Source: Bacteriovoracales bacterium
Lineage (GTDB): Bacteria > Bdellovibrionota > Bacteriovoracia > Bacteriovoracales > Bacteriovoracaceae
Assembly (NCBI GenBank): GCA_026713835.1
Contig: JAPONP010000021.1
Span: forward strand, 1-38,054
Direction of reading: 5' to 3'
DNA: 38,054 nt
A program made the position numbers and the translations under genes. Positions 25,215-32,759 of this stretch are shown in pieces. Positions within the stretch are counted from its first letter, which is position 1; every line of letters begins with the position of its first letter. The notes beneath the pieces are model-generated. The model was not told the DNA's origin. It worked only from the letters and a program-made list of their open reading frames with translations, and made no database searches.

Positions 25215-26172
25215 CGCTTTTGGTCTCCCGGTAGAGACGGCCCAAACGTTCAATCATATCTTGAGGAACGGGTTTATCGAGGGCCCCTAAAAGATCGTTC
25301 AATTGTTCGATGGATCGAAACCCACAAAGGGCCGAAGACAAGGGTGAAAATCTTAAAACGCTATGAAGGGCAAAGGAAAAAGGACTCATGTCACGACCCT
25401 TGAGGAGGGGGAAGAGGGTATCGTGGACAAAGCGGATTTGTCTTTTAATCTCTTTACTTTTTCTAAACCAAGGGGCCCACGCCCTTATATCCGAGCTTTC
25501 ATAGAGGCGACCCTCTCTTACCGTCCCGGCCAGTACCCCCTTATGCAAAGTCCCCCAACCCAAGGCCCCTATATCCTTTTTTTGCAAGAGAGGAAAAAGC
25601 CTTTCCATTTTTTCCGTAGAGAAAAAATGACATTCGTTTTGAATCACATCGATGGCACTCACCTCCAACGCTTTCGACAACTCCTCCCCATCGACATTGC
25701 AAACGCCAATATATTTCACTTTTCCCTCTTCTTGGGCCAACGTCAAAACCTCCAGGGTTTGCCGAATATCCACTTTGGGGTGGGGATGATGAATCATATA
25801 GAGATCGATGAAATCAGTTCTAAGATCCCTAAGAGATTGCTCCAACATTTTTTGGCACACTTTGGGGTCATTATCGTGATCGATTCTTCCCGAATCTTTC
25901 CAAGTCAAACCGCATTTGGAGACGATAAAGGCCTTTTCCCTTCTTCCCGTCAAGGCCTTCCCCAATCTCTTTTCGCTTAGACCCTTGCCGTAAAGGGGGG
26001 CCGTATCGAAAAGATTGAGTCCCCTTTCCAAAGAAGCGTGGATGAGATTTTGGGCCTTGGACTCATCCATAGGGCCGAAACCGTATCCTCCGCCCTCTCC
26101 ACTCAGGGAGGCCCCACCAAAACCGATAACCGAAACCTCTTGTCCCGTTTTTCCAAGCCGCCTATATTCCAT
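25204..26172 (-). CDS. Aldo/keto reductase
   Basis: NADPH-dependent reductase with a TIM-barrel fold, 322 residues. The catalytic tetrad is visible: Asp56 and Tyr61 in FDTAPLYGKG, Lys86 in VSKCG, His128 in YMIHHPHP. LGKTGQEVSVIGFGG at the N-terminus and the C-terminal SALCGFRSIEQL (cofactor phosphate region) fit the AKR family, closest to the L-fucose dehydrogenase/D-threo-aldose type by impression only. First gene of the reductase-GT2-deacetylase-nucleotidase operon; divergent from the nucleosidase across 78 bases. Confidence 0.93.
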   Translation of the reverse strand: MEYRRLGKTGQEVSVIGFGGASLSGEGGGYGFGPMDESKAQNLIHASLERGLNLFDTAPLYGKGLSEKRLGKALTGRREKAFIVSKCGLTWKDSGRIDHDNDPKVCQKMLEQSLRDLRTDFIDLYMIHHPHPKVDIRQTLEVLTLAQEEGKVKYIGVCNVDGEELSKALEVSAIDVIQNECHFFSTEKMERLFPLLQKKDIGALGWGTLHKGVLAGTVREGRLYESSDIRAWAPWFRKSKEIKRQIRFVHDTLFPLLKGRDMSPFSFALHSVLRFSPLSSALCGFRSIEQLNDLLGALDKPVPQDMIERLGRLYRETKSDEA

Positions 26173-26250
26173 AAAAATACCCTATGGGCCCTTTCCCCAT
26201 CACTTTAGGCGTTATATAAGAAGAAACGGTATTTTGAAAAGGACTTGCCC

Positions 26251-27288
26251 TTGAAACTTCTCGTTTTTGCCCATTCGGGAGAGGCCCACGAATTTATCAA
26301 AAATACGCCTTCTCTCAAATCCCACGCCCATGGCGAAGGGCGACTCCATGTGGGCGATGACCTGGCCGTTTTAATGACGGGAGAGGGAATGGATCGGGTT
26401 TTTCTTCATCTGGGCCAAGCCTTGGCCCGGTTGGCTTCGGTGGAAAAAGTTTACAATTTCGGCCTGGCCGCCTCTTTGATTCCCGAATGTTCTCTCGGAC
26501 AAATCATTTCCGTACGCACGGTCTATCGCTCCCTCTTTGAACGTATGGAGTTTAAAAGCTATAGCTCTTGCGATGATCTAGCTGTTTTTGATTGCATAAG
26601 TTCTTTTGATCGAATTTTAGATCCAAAAGAGGCCAAAAAACTTTCCCATTTCGGCCATCTCGTCGATCGAGAACTTTGGGCCGTGGCGGCCCTTTGCCAT
26701 TTTCACCACATTCCCTTTGAAAGTTTTAAATTGATTTCAGATTATGGGGATCAGGCCATCTCCTGCGAAGCCCTTAAATCGAAGGCCCAAGAATACTCTT
26801 GCCGTCTCTATGAAAAATTCCAACAAACATTGAAGCACCAAAATTCCCCTCACCCCTTTTCCAAACCTTTAGATCACCGAGAATTTCTTTCCAAATTTTA
26901 TTGGACACAAAGTTTGAGGCGACAATTTGAGGCCCTTTATAAACGCTGGGAGATCGCCAATGGGCCCGGAAGCGCTCTGCCTGCAATCGATGAGGAGGAA
27001 AATCAAAAACTCTCACCCAAAAAGAAAACCATTCGTTTTCTCAAAAAGATGAAAGAATCCTTATCTCCTACAAATTCAGCCGTAAGAAAGGATATTGAGG
27101 CCATCATCGACTCTCATCCATCAACATCAAAAAAATTCCATATCCATTACGATAATCACCTCGAATCCAAAAACTTGAAAGTGACCATGGATATCTCATC
27201 CCAAAAGGATTTGGATAGGGGAAAACAATTCCTCGATACTCTCCCCCTCAAAAAAATCCAATCGAAGATAGAGGGCAAAAATGTTTAA
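26251..27288 (+). CDS. MTA/SAH-nucleosidase-like protein with long C-terminal extension
   Basis: The first 190 of 345 residues match the purine nucleosidase (MTAN/futalosine hydrolase) fold. The NFGLAASL strand, VDRELWAVAALCHFHHIPF and KLISDYGDQA align with the E. coli MtnN segments around catalytic Glu174 and Asp197; here these would be Glu141 and Asp164. MTAN-type enzymes cleave the glycosidic bond of MTA, SAH and 5'-deoxyadenosine. The last 150 residues, charged and helical, are not part of that family. I start at TTG 26251, which has AAAAGGA at good spacing; TTG 26245 is too close to it. Its 3' end overlaps the radical SAM gene by 8 bases, so the two products are probably made together. 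Confidence 0.75.
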   Translation: MKLLVFAHSGEAHEFIKNTPSLKSHAHGEGRLHVGDDLAVLMTGEGMDRVFLHLGQALARLASVEKVYNFGLAASLIPECSLGQIISVRTVYRSLFERMEFKSYSSCDDLAVFDCISSFDRILDPKEAKKLSHFGHLVDRELWAVAALCHFHHIPFESFKLISDYGDQAISCEALKSKAQEYSCRLYEKFQQTLKHQNSPHPFSKPLDHREFLSKFYWTQSLRRQFEALYKRWEIANGPGSALPAIDEEENQKLSPKKKTIRFLKKMKESLSPTNSAVRKDIEAIIDSHPSTSKKFHIHYDNHLESKNLKVTMDISSQKDLDRGKQFLDTLPLKKIQSKIEGKNV

Positions 27289-28285
27289 TCGGGTTTTCGT
27301 GGAAAAAGAGCTTCGGGAACACTTGCGGGCCAAAAGGATTCTCTCTAAACTTGGCCTACAAAAAGTGGAGATCGTCGAGCGATACGACGACATCTGGGGA
27401 CAAGTCAAAAAACCCTATCTTCAAAAAAGGCAAGGACTCGATCTCTTTATCGCCAAAAAGAGAGGGCAACTCATCAAAAAGGCCCCGGCGGCCTACGGAA
27501 CCGTAGGGGCCCATCACTACTACTTTATTCATGCTTTTAACTGCATTTATGAGTGCGAATACTGTTATCTTCAAGGATATTTTCACACCCCCGATCTCGT
27601 CTTTTTCATAAACCACGAAGATATTTTGGCCGAAATGAAAACCGTTTTGGGCCATCATGCAAAAGACTCCCAAGTTTGGTTTCACGGAGGGGAGTTTAGT
27701 GACTCCTTGGCCCTTTCCCATTTGAGCGATGAATGGGAGGTTTACTTCGATTTTTTTAAGGCCAACCCCAAGGCCTATCTCGAACTTCGCACCAAAAGTG
27801 CCAATACCAAAGCCCTCAAAAATCTTTCTCCCCTTCCCAATATCGTCGTGAGCTATTCCCTTTCCCCTTTCAAAGTCTCCCAAAAAATCGATCGCAAAAC
27901 CCCTACCCTCAAGGCCAGGCTCAAGGCCATCGAAGAGTTGGCCCTGAGGGGGTATCTCATCGGTATTCATCTCGATCCCATCATCGATTCAGTGGATCTC
28001 GAAAAAGAATACGGCGAACTTCTTGACTCCCTCTTAAACACCCTTCCCACCAAACAATTATCCTATCTCTCTCTCGGAGTCGTTCGCTTCACTCCGGCGG
28101 TTTTTAGACAAGTTCAAAAAAACTACCCACGCTCCCCTATCCTCGCCCAAGAATTGACCAAAAGTTTTGACGGGAAGGTTCGCTACTGCCGCCCCCATCG
28201 AAACCGAATCCTAGAAAAAATCAAGACCTTATGTCTCAAAAAAGGAATTTGTGAGGAAAAGATATACCTGTGTATGGAAGAATGA
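27281..28285 (+). CDS. Spore-photoproduct-lyase-like radical SAM protein
   Basis: The 334-residue product has the CX3CX2C cluster motif CIYECEYC (Cys88, Cys92, Cys95), which binds a 4Fe-4S cluster and SAM, in the SPL-like context HHYYFIHAFNCIYECEYCYLQG. SPL repairs UV-made thymine dimers in spores; this genome segment shows no sporulation genes. By my alignment, the position of the Bacillus catalytic Cys141 (ASCTSD) is here GGEFSD, so the hydrogen donor appears to be missing. Glu in this place is what I recall from SPL relatives in non-spore-formers. Translationally coupled to the nucleosidase upstream. Likely a DNA-repair-like or modification enzyme of unknown substrate. Confidence 0.8.
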   Translation: MFNRVFVEKELREHLRAKRILSKLGLQKVEIVERYDDIWGQVKKPYLQKRQGLDLFIAKKRGQLIKKAPAAYGTVGAHHYYFIHAFNCIYECEYCYLQGYFHTPDLVFFINHEDILAEMKTVLGHHAKDSQVWFHGGEFSDSLALSHLSDEWEVYFDFFKANPKAYLELRTKSANTKALKNLSPLPNIVVSYSLSPFKVSQKIDRKTPTLKARLKAIEELALRGYLIGIHLDPIIDSVDLEKEYGELLDSLLNTLPTKQLSYLSLGVVRFTPAVFRQVQKNYPRSPILAQELTKSFDGKVRYCRPHRNRILEKIKTLCLKKGICEEKIYLCMEE

Positions 28286-28363
28286 GCAGAGTCTCGTAAG
28301 ATACTTTTGACTCGGTGCGGGACGATATGTTAAGCTGAAACCGCCCAAAGGAGAAGAGAGAAG

Positions 28364-28948
28364 ATGGGAATAACAAAAAAGGCCACCTTTGAAGATGTAT
28401 GGGCCTCCCTTAGGGATTTATCTCAAAGCATCCAAGAGCTTAGAAAATCCCAAAAGGAGACCGATCTCCAAATCAAGGAGACTGGTCGCCAACTCAAGGA
28501 GACCGGTCGCCAACTCAAGGAAACCGATAATCGCTTTAATTCCCAATGGGGCAAACTTATCGAAAGCCTTGTGGAGGGGGATATTGTGCGCCATTTTTCT
28601 AAAAGAGGACTCAAAGTCCAAGGAACTTCTCAAAGAGTCAAAAAGTTTTTTGAAGGCCAAGAATATGAATTTGATATTGTCGTTCATAACGGTGACGAGA
28701 TTGTCGTTGTAGAGGTCAAAACCACTCTCAAGGTGGAAAAGGTCGATCATTTCATCCGTAAGTTAAAGAATTTTAAAAAGGCTTTCTCAGAATATGCCGA
28801 TAAAAAAGTCTATGGGGCCGTTGCCACTATCACTTTCGATGAAGAATCGGATAAATACTCCCAGAAAAAAGGACTCTTTGTCATTAGGGCCACGGGGGAT
28901 AGCTCGTCTATCGTCAATCCTCTCGACTTTAAGCCGATGTCCTTCTAA
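28364..28948 (+). CDS. Coiled-coil PD-(D/E)XK nuclease-like protein (DUF3782 type)
   Basis: The 194-residue product has an N-terminal coiled coil (about residues 8-60) with heptads LKETGRQ-LKETGRQ-LKETDNR, followed by a restriction-nuclease-like core: YEFDIVVHNGDEIVVVEVKTTLK contains the Asp and Glu-x-Lys expected of PD-(D/E)XK enzymes. Such proteins are scattered in bacteria with variable heptad numbers; function unknown. ATG 28364 follows AAAGGAGAAGAGAG. It lies 78 bases after the radical SAM gene and converges with the 29042 gene across a 93-base gap that holds a hairpin and a mobile-element end. Confidence 0.75.
   Translation: MGITKKATFEDVWASLRDLSQSIQELRKSQKETDLQIKETGRQLKETGRQLKETDNRFNSQWGKLIESLVEGDIVRHFSKRGLKVQGTSQRVKKFFEGQEYEFDIVVHNGDEIVVVEVKTTLKVEKVDHFIRKLKNFKKAFSEYADKKVYGAVATITFDEESDKYSQKKGLFVIRATGDSSSIVNPLDFKPMSF
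28475..28516 (+). repeat. In-frame 21-bp tandem repeat
   Basis: Two 21-base units (28475-28495 and 28496-28516) differ at a single base, and a third, decayed unit follows from 28517. Each encodes one heptad, KETGRQL. The near identity at DNA level implies recent expansion and likely length variation of the coiled coil. Confidence 0.75.
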
Positions 28949-28986
28949 TCACGCTTAGTGCTCCGACCATTTAATCTTTTCCTGCA

Positions 28987-29004
28987 CGTCGCAGGGAAGC
29001 GACG
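28987..29004 (+). other. GC-rich hairpin between convergent genes
   Basis: CGTCGC (28987-28992), loop AGGGAA, GCGACG (28999-29004). No U-tract follows on either strand, so terminator function is doubtful. It abuts the mobile-element end at 29004. Confidence 0.35.
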
Positions 29005-29045
29005 AGGCAGTCGATTGCCAAGATTGCCGGGGGGTGAGCAGTTAC
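29004..29045. mobile_element. Partial second copy of the miniature element (one end only)
   Basis: This 42-base segment, read in reverse complement, matches 17403-17444 at 40 of 42 positions, including the GTAACTGCTC terminus at 29045-29036. No opposite end and no 8-bp duplication is visible nearby (GAAAAAAG follows the end and is not repeated on the far side). The palindrome GGCAGTCGACTGCC of the first copy is here GGCAGTCGATTGCC, still pairable as RNA through a G-U pair. Its end supplies the TAA stop of the 29042 gene. Confidence 0.65.
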
Positions 29046-29896
29046 GAAAAAAGTGGGACGACGAAATTCGGTGAGTGGATCCCACACCAGTTTGGAATCT
29101 CTCTCGTCTTGCCCAAAACGGCCCTTTGTCCCGCCAAGGCCAAGATAAATGAGTTAAAGGCCCTGGGGTTTTTGGTCATGAGGTCGAGGTCTCGATCATA
29201 GATGAATATATCGAGTTTTTCTTCGACGGCGGCCGCAATCCCCACCCGCATCTGGGCCTCCATTTCCATTTCTTTCGGGGGACAAAGTTGGCGAGAAGAA
29301 ATGATTTTTCCGCGCAAAAGTTCGATGAGACAAAGCCTTGGGGAAGTTTCAAGGCAGGATAAATTCTTTGGGAAATGACGCCTGAGATAGTCAAAATAGG
29401 AAAGAAGCATAAATGAGCTATGGTCGAAAGAACCGAATACTCCGTTAAAATGGCGAAAGAGAGGGTCGCCGTAGTTTTCCCAAACCCAAGTATCGAGACT
29501 ACGATTCCAATAGGGAAGAAAGCCTTTTTTCATCTTTCTTCTAAAGGCCTTGGAGCGAGTGGATAAGGCCCCCTCTTGAAGTAAAAGACCGACCCTCTCT
29601 TGTGCGAGAATGACCTCTTCTTGAGGACATACATTCATTCCGGGGCAGGCGAGATCACAATGCCCACAGGGAGGGCGACTCAAGGGAAAATCCACCGTTA
29701 GATTTTCAATGCCAAATTCTTCGATCCAACCTATAAGGGCCTCATCGCCGCTGCCTTCTTTGGCCTGTAAAATAGATCGAAGAAACCATCTTTTAGAGTC
29801 CGGGTAACATTCCAGTATGGAGAGAAAAAAGCTATTTTTTCTCCCTCCGCTTAGAACCAATCCTGCGGCCTTTAAACTTTTCAACGATGCGCTCAC
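29042..29896 (-). CDS. Conserved-looking hypothetical protein with a Cys cluster (possible DUF429-like)
   Basis: I do not firmly recognise this 284-residue protein. It has VDFPLSRPPCGHCDLACPGMNVC at residues 68-90, with Cys77, Cys80, Cys84 and Cys90 as a potential metal site. VDFPL followed by Cys recalls DUF429-type predicted RNase-H-fold proteins, as do a later GIAAAVEEKLDIFIYDRD and SFILALAGQRAVLG, but the match is weak. It starts with GTG at 29896, overlapping the kinase stop by 4 bases (GTGA), so it is the last gene of the tdk-hpt-kinase operon. Its stop TAA is part of an inserted mobile-element end, so the native C-terminus may have been altered. Confidence 0.6.
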   Translation of the reverse strand: MSASLKSLKAAGLVLSGGRKNSFFLSILECYPDSKRWFLRSILQAKEGSGDEALIGWIEEFGIENLTVDFPLSRPPCGHCDLACPGMNVCPQEEVILAQERVGLLLQEGALSTRSKAFRRKMKKGFLPYWNRSLDTWVWENYGDPLFRHFNGVFGSFDHSSFMLLSYFDYLRRHFPKNLSCLETSPRLCLIELLRGKIISSRQLCPPKEMEMEAQMRVGIAAAVEEKLDIFIYDRDLDLMTKNPRAFNSFILALAGQRAVLGKTREIPNWCGIHSPNFVVPLFS

Positions 29897-30903
29897 CTAT
29901 GGGAAAATGGAGGGACGATATGATAATCCAAAACCTTCATTTGAAATTTTTCAACTTGCTTGATGACTTTCCCTTTCATGACCGGGGGATGGATCAGAAG
30001 AAAACACCCCCCACCGCCGGCACCGCACATCTTAAAGCCCATAAGATTTTCCAGGGAATCCACGAGTTTTTTCACATTGGTTGGAACGATAGAGGGGAAA
30101 AGTTCCATTCGATGCTCTCCCTCTTTGGCCATCAAGGATAAGAACGTGGGAAAATCCTTCGCCAAAAAACTCTCGTAGGCCCTATCCGATAAATCGGCAA
30201 TTTTACCCAGCCCATCCACGATAGATTTTTTCCCATCAAAAAAACCTTTATAAACCTCCCAATTATTGATCCCACTCCGACGTGCCAGCCCGCTATAGAC
30301 CAATGTCGTCCAATCTTCGAGATAATGTTTGGAATCGGAATGGAATAATTGCTCGACCTCGATAGCACATGGGCCTTGTCGTAAGGCCAAAATGCCCCCA
30401 TGGAGAGCGGGGTAGTAGTCTTGGTAACCGGCCGGCCCCGCATGGAGGATTTTGGCCTCTATGTTTTGAACATAGCGAACCATTTTTTCTCCGGGCCAGC
30501 CCAGTTGTAAGAACTCATCCAAGGCAAAAACCAAGGCCATTCCCATAGCAGAAGAACCCCCAAGGCCTGCTCCCGGGGGAGAACCCGACTCAAGAACGAG
30601 TTTAAGGCCATCGACTCTATCCAGTCCTCTCAAGAGTTGAACAATGAAACTCATCTCGGGGAAATCGTCGAGCCAATCATTTAAATCTTGTCCTTTTTGA
30701 AATCTATAGGTTTTTTGATAGTCTTTGGATTCGATGAGGATATCATCTCCATCCATTTCCTCTAAGCTCACTTGGGCCTTCAAATCGATGGCCATATTTA
30801 AAGTCACGGCTTTTGGAATGGCGACGTTGATGGGCCATAAATCGAGGGTTCCCCCCAGAAGGTCGATCCTTACATTTCCCTCTTTTTCGATTTTGATTCC
30901 CAC
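29893..30903 (-). CDS. GHMP-family sugar kinase (heptose-7-phosphate-kinase-like)
   Basis: ATP-dependent small-molecule kinase, 336 residues. GHMP motif 1 RIDLLGGTLDLWP is near residue 12, motif 2 SPPGAGLGGSSAMG at 108-121 (phosphate-binding loop), and motif 3 KMCGAGGGGCFLL near residue 293. AGYQDYYPALHGGI fits D-glycero-D-manno-heptose 7-phosphate kinases and related sugar kinases rather than mevalonate kinase, suggesting a role in making nucleotide-activated heptose for surface polysaccharide. The family call is firm, the substrate tentative. Starts with GTG 30903, three bases after the hpt stop; overlaps the hypothetical gene downstream by 4 bases. Confidence 0.85.
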   Translation of the reverse strand: MGIKIEKEGNVRIDLLGGTLDLWPINVAIPKAVTLNMAIDLKAQVSLEEMDGDDILIESKDYQKTYRFQKGQDLNDWLDDFPEMSFIVQLLRGLDRVDGLKLVLESGSPPGAGLGGSSAMGMALVFALDEFLQLGWPGEKMVRYVQNIEAKILHAGPAGYQDYYPALHGGILALRQGPCAIEVEQLFHSDSKHYLEDWTTLVYSGLARRSGINNWEVYKGFFDGKKSIVDGLGKIADLSDRAYESFLAKDFPTFLSLMAKEGEHRMELFPSIVPTNVKKLVDSLENLMGFKMCGAGGGGCFLLIHPPVMKGKVIKQVEKFQMKVLDYHIVPPFSHR

Positions 30904-30906
30904 GAT

Positions 30907-31428
30907 CTACTCGATAATGCCGATATAGGGAAGCTCTCTATACTTTTGGGCATGGTCGAGCCCGTGGCCCACGACGAATTGATCGGGAATCTCAAAGCCC
31001 AGATAATCGATGGAAACGGGGTATCGGTTTCGGGAAGGCTTGAACAAAAGGGCGGCCACTTTGACCGACTTGGCCCCTCTCGAATGGATCATTTGCAAAA
31101 GGTATTTGATGGTCAATCCACTATCGACGATGTCCTCAACGATAACGACGTTGCGATCGCGAAGGCTCAGTTTACAATCCCATTCGCAGATGACTTCTTC
31201 TTTAGAGTCGGTTCCGCTTCCATAGGAAGAAAGGGAAATGAACTCAACCTTTAAAGGAAGTTGAATTTTTTTGATCAAATCGGAACAAAAGACAAAGGCC
31301 CCGTTGAGAATACACAAAATGACGATTTCTTCCCCTTGAAAATCCGCCGTGATTTGTCGACCCAATTTGTCCACTCTGTGGGCGATTTGCTCTCGAGAAA
31401 TCAAAACTCTCGGCAACGATTTATTCAT
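30907..31428 (-). CDS. hpt: Hypoxanthine phosphoribosyltransferase
   Basis: Salvages hypoxanthine or guanine to IMP or GMP with PRPP. The 173-residue product contains the PRPP loop VVIVEDIVDSGLT at residues 94-106, the CILNGAFVFCSDL segment near residue 39, SLSSYGSGT (flexible catalytic loop), and the C-terminal DYLGFEIPDQFVVGHGLDH. I start at ATG 31428, which overlaps the thymidine kinase stop (ATGA); this implies translational coupling. A TTG at 31446 in frame would add six residues not found in the family. The pairing with thymidine kinase suggests heavy use of nucleotide salvage. Confidence 0.93.
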   Translation of the reverse strand: MNKSLPRVLISREQIAHRVDKLGRQITADFQGEEIVILCILNGAFVFCSDLIKKIQLPLKVEFISLSSYGSGTDSKEEVICEWDCKLSLRDRNVVIVEDIVDSGLTIKYLLQMIHSRGAKSVKVAALLFKPSRNRYPVSIDYLGFEIPDQFVVGHGLDHAQKYRELPYIGIIE

Positions 31429-32045
31429 CCGGGGTGGGCTTCCCAATCAGCCTTGATCTCTTCGTTCAATGGAAGCATCTCTTCCTCGTTAAAATACTCG
31501 AAATGGGCGCGACACCTGGCCTCATAGGCCTCCTTTTCACCCAACAGAACCGCATCGCCTGAATCGACGATTCTTTGGGTTCGGCTGGCTTCGGCACCGC
31601 AAAGAGTGCAGATGGCATGAATTTTACTCACCTCATCGGCGATGGACAATAGACCCGGGAGAGGGCCGAAGGGGATGCCTCGATAATCCAAATCGAGACC
31701 TGCGCAAACAACCCGATAACCACGGCAGGCCAGTTTGTTGACGACGACGACGATATCGTTGTCAAAAAATTGTACCTCATCGATGGCCACAAGGCGGGTG
31801 TTATCGTAGAGATGGCGAAAAATTTCCGTGGGGCGGTCGAGGGGAGTGGCCTTGAGGCATCCGGAATCATGGCCCACGACCTTTTCGCTATCGTAGCGGG
31901 AGTCGATGGAGGGTTTAAACACCTGGGCCCTTTGCTTGGCAATTTGTGCGCGGGCCACCCTCCTAATCAATTCGGTGGTTTTTCCCGAAAACATCGGGCC
32001 GCAGATCACTTCCAACGATCCATGCCCTGCTCGATAAATGCCCAT
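31425..32045 (-). CDS. tdk: Thymidine kinase (type II)
   Basis: Phosphorylates thymidine to dTMP in salvage. The 206-residue product has Walker A GPMFSGKT at residues 16-23, AIDEVQFFD (Walker B and lid), GLDLDYRGIPFGP, and the zinc-binding CTLCGAEASRTQR plus the later C of the lasso region (EARCRAHF). Length matches bacterial TK. ATG 32045 is preceded by a G-rich ribosome binding site about 8 bases upstream. First gene of tdk-hpt-kinase-hypothetical, 89 bases after the upstream membrane-protein gene. Confidence 0.95.
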   Translation of the reverse strand: MGIYRAGHGSLEVICGPMFSGKTTELIRRVARAQIAKQRAQVFKPSIDSRYDSEKVVGHDSGCLKATPLDRPTEIFRHLYDNTRLVAIDEVQFFDNDIVVVVNKLACRGYRVVCAGLDLDYRGIPFGPLPGLLSIADEVSKIHAICTLCGAEASRTQRIVDSGDAVLLGEKEAYEARCRAHFEYFNEEEMLPLNEEIKADWEAHPG

Positions 32046-32098
32046 AACTATTCCCCCCCTTTCTGGCCCAAAAATTTTCCACCATTATGGCCTTCTTC

Positions 32099-32117
32099 CC
32101 CCCATCTGTCATGGGGG
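32099..32117. other. Strong 7-bp hairpin in the gap before tdk
   Basis: CCCCCAT (32099-32105), loop CTGTC, ATGGGGG (32111-32117). It lies between the stop of the 32135 gene and tdk. Neither strand has a U-tract after it. It may attenuate or protect the transcript; a weaker 7-bp repeat pair CAGCATT/AATGCTG at 32123-32150 adjoins it. Confidence 0.35.
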
Positions 32118-32134
32118 ACGGACAGCATTATGCG

Positions 32135-32758
32135 TCAAAAAAGAATGCTGATGGTCGCCATAAAAAGGGCCAACAGAAGGAGAAGGGAAAAGAAGAAAAA
32201 GAGGGAAAAAATGCTCATGGCCTGGAAAGGGCCCAAGCGGTAGGTATTTTTAAGCCCTGCAAAAAGATAGAAAGGCCAAAGGATCTCTTGAAAAATGGGC
32301 CCCACAAAAGGGACGGCCAAGAGGACATTGGAACTCAAGGAATGGGCCAAAATGTCATTCAAATGCTTTTCGATTTCCTCATCGTCCATGTAGAGAAGGC
32401 CAAAAACCCGAACGGCCCATTTCCAAAGAATCACCGTTAAGATCGTTTTGAGGGGATAGAAAGCCGTGGAACAACCGATAAAAATGATCAGAGAATGGGT
32501 AGGCAAATGGAACTTGAGGAGAGGATGAACGAATGTAAAGAACTCTCCCAAGTTTAAAATCACCAGCATCAAAATGGAGGAGATGATTTTAAAAATCCAG
32601 CTCATGGCGATGGCTTCGGAAAGGTCTAAAGGACGTATTCCCAGGGAATGCCAACGATTTTTTTCCTCCAAGGGGATCGAGTTCCAACCGCCTATATAGG
32701 AAGCAAAATCAAAAGGCCTACAAAAGGAAAAAAACAGGGATTGAAATAAAGCCCTCAT
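32135..32758 (-). CDS. Five-TM membrane protein, possibly Yip1-like
   Basis: The 207-residue product has an amphipathic N-terminus (MRALFQSLFFSFCRPFDF) and about five hydrophobic segments, with an acidic loop (YMDDEEIEKHLNDIL) after the third. The overall plan resembles bacterial YIP1-domain proteins, but the match is by topology and feel, not by a decisive motif. ATG 32758 lies one base after the stop of the upstream DUF4340-like gene. A frame extension to 32806 would overlap that gene and is not needed. It may belong to the ABC-GldG-DUF4340 module. Confidence 0.6.
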   Translation of the reverse strand: MRALFQSLFFSFCRPFDFASYIGGWNSIPLEEKNRWHSLGIRPLDLSEAIAMSWIFKIISSILMLVILNLGEFFTFVHPLLKFHLPTHSLIIFIGCSTAFYPLKTILTVILWKWAVRVFGLLYMDDEEIEKHLNDILAHSLSSNVLLAVPFVGPIFQEILWPFYLFAGLKNTYRLGPFQAMSIFSLFFFFSLLLLLALFMATISILF

Positions 32759-32759
32759 G

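Noticed and set aside
28475-28516. Short tandem repeats as a CRISPR array
   Set aside because: The units are contiguous, without spacers, and encode in-frame heptads of a protein.
17403-29045. The two inverted element ends as borders of one 11.6-kb composite transposon
   Set aside because: The outer flanks differ (CTTCCTTC against GAAAAAAG), the first element has its own closing end and duplication at 17518, and the cargo includes housekeeping-like genes.
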